Made by a program: the position numbers and the translations under genes | In this document: in pieces, positions 26,137 through 32,662 of the stretch | Position numbering within the stretch: position 1 is the stretch's first letter | Layout: every line of letters starts with the position of its first letter | NCBI RefSeq assembly: GCF_037478135.1 | Contig: NZ_JBBHDV010000002.1 | Span: forward strand, 277,506 to 341,505 | DNA: 64,000 bases | Direction of reading: 5' to 3' | Source of the DNA: Denitratimonas sp037478135 | GTDB taxonomy: Bacteria; Pseudomonadota; Gammaproteobacteria; Xanthomonadales; Xanthomonadaceae | Notes under the pieces: model-generated | The model's input: only the letters and a program-made list of their open reading frames with translations | The model's database searches: none | What the model was told of the DNA's origin: nothing

Positions 26137-27182
26137 CAGCCAATGCGCACGCGGTTGTCGGCGCTGGCCGTGACCACCTGGCCGATCGGGCGGCTGCGCA
26201 GGCCCTGCGCTGCCAGCGTCTGCTGGATCGCGCTGCTGTCTTCGGCCGTGGTGATGACCACGAAACCGATGCCGCAGTTGAAGGTGCGCCACATTTCACG
26301 ATCGCTGATGCCGCCTTCGCGTTGCAGCCAGTCGAACACCGGCGGCAGCGTCCAACTGCCGGCATCGACTTCGATGCCAAGCCCCTCGGGCACCACGCGG
26401 ATGATGTTTTCCTCCAGCCCGCCGCCGGTGATGTGCGCCATCGCATGCGGCGCGTGTGCGGCGAGCAGTGCCAGGACCGGTTTGACGTAGATCGTGGTCG
26501 GCGCCATCAGCGCATCGTCCAGGCGGGTGCTGTCCAGCATCAGGTCCGGCGCCGCGCCGCTGCGTTCCAGCACGCGTCGGACCAGCGAGTAGCCGTTGGA
26601 ATGCGGGCCGCTGGAATCGATGCCCAGCAACACGTCGCCGGCGCGCACCGCGCTGCCGTCCAGCAGCTTCGACTTTTCCACCGCTGCGACGCAGAAACCG
26701 GCCAGATCGTATTCGCCAACGCCGTACATATCCGGCATCTCGGCGGTTTCACCACCAATCAGCGCACAGCCGGCGCGCACACAGCCTTCGGCAATGCCGC
26801 CGACGACCTGCGCGGTGGTGTCGACATCGAGCTTGCCGGTGGCGAAATAGTCGAGGAAGAACAACGGTTCGGCGCCCTGCACCAGCACATCGTTGACGCA
26901 CATGCCGACCAGATCGATGCCGATGCTGTCGTGGCGCTGCCACTGCTGCGCGAGCTTGAGCTTGGTGCCGACGCCATCGGTGCCGGATACCAGCACCGGT
27001 TCGCGGTATTTGCCGGACAGATCGAACAGCGCGCCGAATCCGCCCAGCCCGCCCATGACCTCGGGCCGGAAGCTGCGCTTGACCAGCGGCTTGATGCGAT
27101 CGACAAGGGCGTTGCCGGCGTCGATGTCGACTCCGGCGTCGCGATAGGTGAGCGGCGGCTTGGCGGCGGTCACGAAGGGCAT
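26136..27182 (-). CDS. purM: Phosphoribosylformylglycinamidine cyclo-ligase (AIR synthetase)
   Basis: ATP-dependent ring closure of FGAM to AIR. Family motifs: LVSGTDGVGTKLKLAQ, GIDLVGMCVNDVLVQGAEPL, ALIGGETAEMPDMY and HITGGGLEENI. 348 residues. The ATG at 27182 (MPFVTAAKPPLTYRDAGVDI) fits the family N terminus. It is divergent from the DUF2066 gene across a 136-nt gap and leads purM-purN-DUF3108. Confidence 0.97.
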   Translation of the reverse strand: MPFVTAAKPPLTYRDAGVDIDAGNALVDRIKPLVKRSFRPEVMGGLGGFGALFDLSGKYREPVLVSGTDGVGTKLKLAQQWQRHDSIGIDLVGMCVNDVLVQGAEPLFFLDYFATGKLDVDTTAQVVGGIAEGCVRAGCALIGGETAEMPDMYGVGEYDLAGFCVAAVEKSKLLDGSAVRAGDVLLGIDSSGPHSNGYSLVRRVLERSGAAPDLMLDSTRLDDALMAPTTIYVKPVLALLAAHAPHAMAHITGGGLEENIIRVVPEGLGIEVDAGSWTLPPVFDWLQREGGISDREMWRTFNCGIGFVVITTAEDSSAIQQTLAAQGLRSRPIGQVVTASADNRVRIG

Positions 27183-27318
27183 CCTGCGGGGAAAGAGGCG
27201 CAAATTGTAGCCGTTCGGGCGGCTGCGGACCGCCCCCCGGGCGCATGCCTGCGTGCCCGCATGGACGCTGCGGGCACCGATACGGCAACATGCGCCGGTG
27301 CTTTTCAAGGATGCGGCG

Positions 27319-28356
27319 ATGCGAGTTTTTCCACGATGGCTGGCCGGTGTGTGGCTGCTGCTGGCCGGTTTTCCGCTGCTGGCGCAGGAACTTGCCCTGT
27401 ACGAAGGCGAAGTGGCGGTGCCCAGCCAGTCCGAATCCGACCGCAACGCGGCGCTGCCGCAAGCGCTGGCGCAGGTGCTGGTCAAGGTCGGTGGCGACGC
27501 CGCGTCGGCGGCTGCGGCCGCTGATGCCGATGCTGCGTCGTTGTTGCAGCAGTACCGCTACCGCCAGGACATGGTGCGGGTCGATGGCGTGCCGCAGTTG
27601 CGCCATTACCTGATCGCGCGTTTCAACCAGGCCGGGGTGCAGGCCTTGCTGGCCTCCGGTGGGCGCAGCGCGCTGCCGGCGCAACGTCCGCAGCCGATCC
27701 TGTGGTTGGCGATCGATGATGGCAGCGGCGCCCGCATCGTGTCGCAGGACGCGGCCGCTGCGGTGGCGCCGCTGACGTCACGCGCCAATCAGCGCGGCCT
27801 GCGCGTACGTTTGCCCAGCTATGACGAGCTGGACCGCAGCATCGTGCAGCCGCACGATATTCCCGGTGGTGAAACCTACGCCGTGGACAATGCTTCGCGC
27901 CGTTACGGCGGGCCGGTGCTGATCGGCTGGTTGCGGCGTGGCGAAGGCGGCTGGATCGCGGACTGGCGCCTGCGCGAGGGCGAGAGTGATATCGGCCGCT
28001 GGCAAACCCGGGATCCGCAGGCCGCCACGGTGCTGGCCACAGGTGCCGACGGTGCCGCCGATGCCTGGGCGCAGCGCTATTCGCAGATGGTGCTGTCTGG
28101 CCCGGCCGGGCGCTATCCGGTGGTGATCGAAGGGCTGTCATCCGCGCGTGACTATGCTGGCCTGATGCAGATGCTCGGGCGCCAGCCGATCGTGCGCGGG
28201 ATCGTGCCGCTGGCGCTGGTCGATGACCGTTTGCAGTTGGAGCTGGAGCTTTCGGCCGGGGTGGAAAGTCTGGCACGGCTGCTGGACAGCAGCGGCCTAC
28301 GGACCGAAACCCTGGGTGATGCACAGACGCCCAGCGTGTTCACGCGCCGGCCCTGA
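27319..28356 (+). CDS. DUF2066-family exported protein
   Basis: 345 residues with a signal peptide (RVFPRWLAGVWLLLAGFPLL, cut after LLA/QE). The body matches DUF2066: an N-terminal ELALYEGEVAVPSQSESDRN segment and QALAQVLVKVGG, common to proteins found between purM and perM in gammaproteobacteria. Function unknown; periplasmic location inferred. Two in-frame ATGs lie close together (27319 chosen because it starts the hydrophobic signal). First gene of DUF2066-perM-hda. Confidence 0.8.
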   Translation: MRVFPRWLAGVWLLLAGFPLLAQELALYEGEVAVPSQSESDRNAALPQALAQVLVKVGGDAASAAAAADADAASLLQQYRYRQDMVRVDGVPQLRHYLIARFNQAGVQALLASGGRSALPAQRPQPILWLAIDDGSGARIVSQDAAAAVAPLTSRANQRGLRVRLPSYDELDRSIVQPHDIPGGETYAVDNASRRYGGPVLIGWLRRGEGGWIADWRLREGESDIGRWQTRDPQAATVLATGADGAADAWAQRYSQMVLSGPAGRYPVVIEGLSSARDYAGLMQMLGRQPIVRGIVPLALVDDRLQLELELSAGVESLARLLDSSGLRTETLGDAQTPSVFTRRP

Positions 28357-28421
28357 GGTCACCCGGAGCGCACGGCGGCGTCATTGCCGCCGGGCTTCAG
28401 GAAAACGCACTGGAATCAGAC

Positions 28422-29615
28422 ATGACCGATACCCACAAATGGCAACTGCTGGCATTGACGGTGCTTCTGGGCGCCGTGCTCTGGCTGCTGGGACCGGTGT
28501 TGACACCGTTCGTAGTCGCCGGGCTGCTGGCCTACCTGGGCGATCCGATGGTGGACCGGCTCGAACGCCTGCGGCTGTCGCGTACCGCTTCGGTGGTGAT
28601 CGTGTTCACCCTGATGACGCTGGCGCTGGTCGGCGTGGTGTTGCTGCTGATCCCGATGCTGGAACGCCAGATCAGCACCCTGGTCGAACAGTTCCCGCGC
28701 TACCGCGAGTGGTTCACCGAGATCGCGTTGCCGTGGGTCAGCGAGCGCACCGGATTCGATCTGGAAGGGCTGGACGTGGGCAGCCTGTTCGAGATGCTGC
28801 GCCAGCACTGGCAGCAGGCCGGCGGGGTAGCGGCCACGGTGCTGGGCGGGTTGTCCAAATCCGGCATGCTGATCATCACCTGGGTGGTGAATCTGGCGCT
28901 GATCCCGGTGGTGACGTTCTACCTGCTGCGCGACTGGGACGTGATGGTGGGCAAGGTGCGCGATCTGCTGCCACGCCCGATCGAGCCGACGGTATCGCGC
29001 CTGGCGGCCGAATCGGACAGCGTGCTGGGCGGCTTCCTGCGCGGCCAGCTCAGCGTGATGCTGGCGCTGGGCACGATCTATGCGGTCGGGCTGTGGATGG
29101 TCGGCATCGATCTGGCGCTGTTGATCGGCATGATCGCCGGGCTGGTCAGTTTCATCCCGTATCTGGGTGCCATCGTCGGTGTCGGCATCGGTCTGATCGC
29201 GGCGCTGGTGCAGTACGGCGACTGGACCCACGTGATTCTGGTGGGCGTGGTGTTCGGTGTGGGCCAGGTGCTGGAAAGCGTGGCCTTGACGCCGTTGCTG
29301 GTCGGGGACCGCATCGGCATGCATCCGGTGGCGGTGATCTTCGCGGTGATGGCCGGCGGCCAGCTGTTCGGTTTCATCGGCGTGCTGGTGGCGCTGCCAG
29401 TGGCGGCGGTGGCGATGGTGCTGCTGCGCTATCTGTACCAGCGCTATACCGCCAGCCGGTTGTATGGTGGCGAACCGGGATTGAAGACGCCGGTGCCGCC
29501 GGCGGATACCGCTGAACTGGCCAGCTCGCTGGCCGGCCAGGACGCCGCCGGGGACGAACCTGCCGCCACGGTTCCGGTGACGGATGGCGCGAACCCGGAA
29601 GAGCGTCCGGCGTGA
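28422..29615 (+). CDS. perM: AI-2E/PerM-family membrane transporter
   Basis: 397 residues with about eight helices: two at the N terminus (8-25, 27-45), one near 60-80, a soluble segment (about 85-145), then five more to ~345. Family signature in the last part: GLVSFIPYLGAIVGVGIGL and LTPLLVGDRIGMHPVAVIFA. The AI-2E family holds varied exporters and sodium/proton antiporters; the substrate is not deducible. C terminus is a Pro/Ala-rich cytoplasmic tail. Overlaps hda by four bases (GTGA). Position next to hda is conserved in related bacteria. Confidence 0.88.
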   Translation: MTDTHKWQLLALTVLLGAVLWLLGPVLTPFVVAGLLAYLGDPMVDRLERLRLSRTASVVIVFTLMTLALVGVVLLLIPMLERQISTLVEQFPRYREWFTEIALPWVSERTGFDLEGLDVGSLFEMLRQHWQQAGGVAATVLGGLSKSGMLIITWVVNLALIPVVTFYLLRDWDVMVGKVRDLLPRPIEPTVSRLAAESDSVLGGFLRGQLSVMLALGTIYAVGLWMVGIDLALLIGMIAGLVSFIPYLGAIVGVGIGLIAALVQYGDWTHVILVGVVFGVGQVLESVALTPLLVGDRIGMHPVAVIFAVMAGGQLFGFIGVLVALPVAAVAMVLLRYLYQRYTASRLYGGEPGLKTPVPPADTAELASSLAGQDAAGDEPAATVPVTDGANPEERPA

Positions 29616-30316
29616 GCGTGACACCGCAATTGCCGCTGCTGTTGCGCGGCGGCCCCGAACAGCGATTCGATACCTTCGTGGGCAGCCCGGACGCGTTGGC
29701 CTTGCTGCGCCAGATGGCGGCAGGCGGCGTGCCGGCGGTATTCCTGTCCGGGCCGGCCGGCAGCGGCAAGACGCATCTGGCGCTGGCCACGGTGCAGGAG
29801 GCGGCGGCGCAGGGATTGGCGGTGCAATATGTGCCGTTGCGCCATGCCCGTGGCCGCGCCGCGAGCGCGCTGGCCGGGCTGGAACGGCTCGGTCTGGTGG
29901 TGCTGGATGATCTGGATGCGCTGCTGGGCGAACGCGAGGACGAGATCGCGCTGTTCCATTTCCACAACCGCGCCCGTGCCAGCGGGGCGGCGGTGCTGTA
30001 CATCGCACAGGAAACCCCGGCCGCGCTGCCGCCGGGCCTGCCGGACCTGCGTTCGCGTTTCGGTCAATGCACCCAGCTGATATTGCCGCGCATCGATGAC
30101 GATCTACGCCAGGCCATCCTGCAGCGCAAGGCGCAGGCGCGTGGCTGGGAGCTGGATGAGGCCGCGCTGGGGTTCCTGCTGCGCCGGGTCGGGCGCGACA
30201 TGGCCTCATTGACCGCGCTGCTGGACCGGCTGGACCGTGCCAGCCTGGCCGAACAGCGACGCGTCACGGTGCCGTTCCTGCGGCAATTCCTGGAACAGGA
30301 CGCGGCGGGCGGCTGA
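29612..30316 (+). CDS. hda: DnaA regulatory inactivator Hda
   Basis: AAA+ DnaA-like protein that with the loaded sliding clamp stimulates DnaA-ATP hydrolysis after initiation. The N terminus has QLPLLL (residues 6-11), matching the QL[SP]LPL clamp-binding motif of Hda. Walker A SGPAGSGKTHLA, Walker B LVVLDDLDAL, and an arginine-finger region LRSRFGQC are present. 234 residues. GTG start coupled to perM. Followed by a 14-bp tandem duplication. Confidence 0.93.
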   Translation: MSVTPQLPLLLRGGPEQRFDTFVGSPDALALLRQMAAGGVPAVFLSGPAGSGKTHLALATVQEAAAQGLAVQYVPLRHARGRAASALAGLERLGLVVLDDLDALLGEREDEIALFHFHNRARASGAAVLYIAQETPAALPPGLPDLRSRFGQCTQLILPRIDDDLRQAILQRKAQARGWELDEAALGFLLRRVGRDMASLTALLDRLDRASLAEQRRVTVPFLRQFLEQDAAGG

Positions 30317-30320
30317 GCTT

Positions 30321-30348
30321 CTGGCGATACCTTGCTGGCGATACCTTG
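30321..30348. repeat. Perfect 14-bp tandem duplication after hda
   Basis: CTGGCGATACCTTG occurs twice head to tail (30321-30334 and 30335-30348) four bases past the hda stop. It looks like a recent slippage duplication in a non-coding gap. Confidence 0.85.
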
Positions 30349-30369
30349 GCAACGCTGCTGCCCGGCGAA

Positions 30370-30777
30370 TCAGAACAGGTCGCCACCAGCCGAGAAGGTG
30401 CGTTCCATGCGGTCGCCCAAACCACCGATTTCCAGCACGATGCGGTCGATCTCGGCCGCCGTCAGCGAGGTGTAGGGGCGGTTCTCGCACAATTGCAGAT
30501 AGGGCACGCCGTCCAGCTCGGAGACGGCGAGATAACCCACGCGCTGTTCCCAGTTGAAATACAGCGCGCGGCGCGCATCCAGGCCGGTGATCGGCGCCAC
30601 CGAGGTGCTGACGCGCAGGTAAGGACGTTCGTCTTCGCCCTGCATTTCGGCCAGGTAGATGTTCTGCCGGCGTGCGCCCTGATCCAGCGTGAGTTCGACC
30701 CCGATCAGATAGGGGTCGTTGGTCTTGATCGTGTAGCTGGCGGCCGCGTGTGCGCGGATCTGCTCGAAATTCTGCAT
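30370..30777 (-). CDS. Conserved protein of unknown function, possible CesT/YbjN-like fold
   Basis: 135 residues, no signal or membrane segment. Pattern: N-terminal helix, strand SYTIKTNDPYLIGVELTLDQ, strand RRQNIYLAEMQGEDERPYLR, then LYFNWEQRVGYLAVSELDG, and a C-terminal helix AEIDRIVLEIGGLGDRMER. The two-layer alternation with a final helix resembles type III chaperone/YbjN folds, but no motif proves it. The ATG at 30777 was chosen because the upstream frame extends far without homology. Divergent from the alkyltransferase-like gene, convergent with hda. Confidence 0.7.
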   Translation of the reverse strand: MQNFEQIRAHAAASYTIKTNDPYLIGVELTLDQGARRQNIYLAEMQGEDERPYLRVSTSVAPITGLDARRALYFNWEQRVGYLAVSELDGVPYLQLCENRPYTSLTAAEIDRIVLEIGGLGDRMERTFSAGGDLF

Positions 30778-30849
30778 GGTCGGGACAGGGCATTGGGAAA
30801 CGGCGGGTATTCTAGCCCGCCTGCACACGGGCACTGTCACGGAATGCAT

Positions 30850-31242
30850 ATGAATGGGGAAGGCCGGGAAGAACGCGGCCAGCGGCGGCGCAGCCAGATC
30901 ATCGCGCAGATCCGCGCGGTGCCGATCGGCAGCGTCGCCAGCTATGGTGCGATCGCGCGCCGTGCCGGCTGGCCGCGTGCCGCCCGTCTGGTGGCGCGCA
31001 TCCTGGCTACGCACGAAGGCCCGCCCTTGCCCTGGCACCGCATCGTGCGCTCCGACGGGCGCATCGCATTTCCACCGGGTTCGCCCGAATTCCACGAGCA
31101 ATGCCAACGCCTGCGGGCCGAAGGCGTGGACGTGGTGGCCGGAAGGGTGCGGCTGGATCCGGCCCAGTCGCTGCTCGACCAGGCGCTGTGGGGCAGTTCG
31201 CCGTTGGGCGATGCCGATAGGGGCGACGACGGGGCAGGGTGA
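30850..31242 (+). CDS. Alkyltransferase-like protein (Atl), O6-alkylguanine DNA-binding
   Basis: 130 residues with the C-terminal DNA-binding domain of O6-methylguanine-DNA methyltransferase: IIAQIRAVPIGSVASYGAIA and LVARILATH. The active-site PCHR becomes LPWHRIVRSDGRIAFPPGS: Trp replaces the acceptor Cys near residue 62. Such proteins bind O6-alkylguanine and flag it for nucleotide excision repair instead of repairing it. An earlier in-frame ATG at 30844 exists; GGA at 30841-30843 fits the later one. uvrC lies 28 kb away in this window. Confidence 0.88.
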   Translation: MNGEGREERGQRRRSQIIAQIRAVPIGSVASYGAIARRAGWPRAARLVARILATHEGPPLPWHRIVRSDGRIAFPPGSPEFHEQCQRLRAEGVDVVAGRVRLDPAQSLLDQALWGSSPLGDADRGDDGAG

Positions 31243-31257
31243 TGCCGGCAGCGTAGA

Positions 31258-31944
31258 ATGGTGCTTTCGCCATTTCCGGACGTGCCGATGCTGGGCCAGA
31301 TTCCCCCGATCACACGCGCGCTGTTGCTGGGCAACGGCGTGATCTTCGTGCTGCAGTTGTTGCTGGGTGACATCCGCTTTCTCGACATGATGCTGTGGCC
31401 GCTGGGCGAATACAGCGCACGGGTGTCGGCGGTGAGCGTGGTGCAGGTCGGCTTCCTGCCGTGGCAGGTGCTGACCTATGGCTTCCTGCACGGTGGGCTG
31501 ACGCATCTGTTCTTCAACATGTTCGCGCTGTGGATGTTCGGGCCGGCGCTGGAAGGCACCTGGGGCTCGAAGCGGTTCATGCAGTACTACCTGGTCTGCG
31601 TGATCGGGGCCGGGCTGGTGCAGCTGGTCGTGGCCACGATGGCGGTCAACAGCGGCAGCGATCCGTATCCGACGGTGGGTGCCTCCGGCGGGATTTTCGG
31701 TGTGCTGCTGGCGTTCGGCATGCTGTTTCCGAACCACCGCCTGATGCTGATCTTTCCGCCGATTCCGATGCGCGCGCGTACTTTCGTCATCGTCTACGGC
31801 GTGCTGGAACTGGTCATGGGCGTCACCCGCACGCAATCGGGCGTGGCGCATTTCGCGCATCTGGGCGGCATGGCTTTCGGTTTCCTGATGATCCAGTACT
31901 GGCGCGGGCGCTGGCCGTTCCGGCGCCGGCCACGACAGGGCTGA
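31258..31944 (+). CDS. Rhomboid-family intramembrane serine protease
   Basis: 228 residues with six hydrophobic segments. Catalytic dyad elements: Ser in PTVGASGGIFGVLLAFGML and His in VAHFAHLGGMAFG; the oxyanion histidine/asparagine pair is in LTHLFFNMFALWMFG. So an active protease is expected. Substrates are unknown. The ATG at 31258 is given; MLGQIPPITRALLLGN at 31288 fits many homologues equally well. Confidence 0.9.
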   Translation: MVLSPFPDVPMLGQIPPITRALLLGNGVIFVLQLLLGDIRFLDMMLWPLGEYSARVSAVSVVQVGFLPWQVLTYGFLHGGLTHLFFNMFALWMFGPALEGTWGSKRFMQYYLVCVIGAGLVQLVVATMAVNSGSDPYPTVGASGGIFGVLLAFGMLFPNHRLMLIFPPIPMRARTFVIVYGVLELVMGVTRTQSGVAHFAHLGGMAFGFLMIQYWRGRWPFRRRPRQG

Positions 31945-31994
31945 GTGCGCCTTCGGCAAAGCGTGTGTCAGGCCACGGAAGCGGCCTGAGGAAC

Positions 31995-32023
31995 TTGTCG
32001 CAAGCGCTTGTCGGGCCTAGACT
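31995..32023 (+). promoter_or_regulatory. Candidate sigma-70 promoter
   Basis: TTGTCG (31995-32000) and TAGACT (32018-32023) are separated by 17 bases, about 35 nt upstream of the small secreted-protein gene that starts at 32059. Confidence 0.5.
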
Positions 32024-32058
32024 TGCCGCGTTCGATCCGGTCTTGCAGGAACCATGCG

Positions 32059-32541
32059 ATGTTGAGGATGACGATGCTTGTGGCGGGTACGCTGGCGATG
32101 ATGGGGCTCAGCGCTCCGGCCGCCGCGATCAGTTGTTCCGGTGATGCGCCGCAGCCGCTGCCGGTGCGCACTACGCCGGTGCCGCCGCTGTTCTCCGGCA
32201 TGACCGGTCACCCGGCCGCACTGGCCGCGCCGCGCACGCTGCTGGCCGAAAGCCGCGACGAATCCCTGGCGCTGGACGTGGTGCTGATGCGCCTGCGGCT
32301 GGAATCATGTGCCGCCGCTGCGGCGCAGGACGAATTCGCCAACTACGTGCCCAAGACCGAGCACGACAACACGCCCTACCGTTTCAATATGGACAAGGGC
32401 AAGAAGTTCACCGCCGCCGAATTCGATGCCTGGATGAAGAGTCGTGGCGTGCGCGTCGTGCAGGCCCGCCCGACCGGCGAAGCCGCAGCCCCGGCAGCGA
32501 CGGAAACCTCCGCAGCGGCAGGCGCCGTGGTTTCGGACTGA
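32059..32541 (+). CDS. Small secreted protein of unknown function
   Basis: 160 residues. Signal peptide MLRMTMLVAGTLAMMGLSAP ending APAAA/ISCSG. The mature part is Ala/Pro-rich at both ends with a central polar segment YRFNMDKGKKFTAAEFDAWM that suggests a short alpha-helical module, followed by SRGVRVVQARP. No catalytic motif. Two cysteines (in ISCSG and ESCAA) could form a disulfide. AGGA at 32047-32050 supports the start. It has its own candidate promoter and a hairpin after it. Confidence 0.7.
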   Translation: MLRMTMLVAGTLAMMGLSAPAAAISCSGDAPQPLPVRTTPVPPLFSGMTGHPAALAAPRTLLAESRDESLALDVVLMRLRLESCAAAAAQDEFANYVPKTEHDNTPYRFNMDKGKKFTAAEFDAWMKSRGVRVVQARPTGEAAAPAATETSAAAGAVVSD

Positions 32542-32568
32542 TCGGCCCGCATCATCTGTTGTCGCTCG

Positions 32569-32603
32569 ACGGCCACGCAGGTTTGCGTGGCCGTTGTCAT
32601 TTC
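32569..32603 (+). terminator. Probable terminator before rnr
   Basis: An 11-bp stem ACGGCCACGCA / TGCGTGGCCGT with a GGTT loop, followed by TGTCATTTC. The T-run is poor, so termination may be partial. Confidence 0.6.
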
Positions 32604-32662
32604 AACGTGTGCCGTTTGCTGCCGGTCATCGCCGTACCGGAAGCGCGTAGTACGATGCGGCG

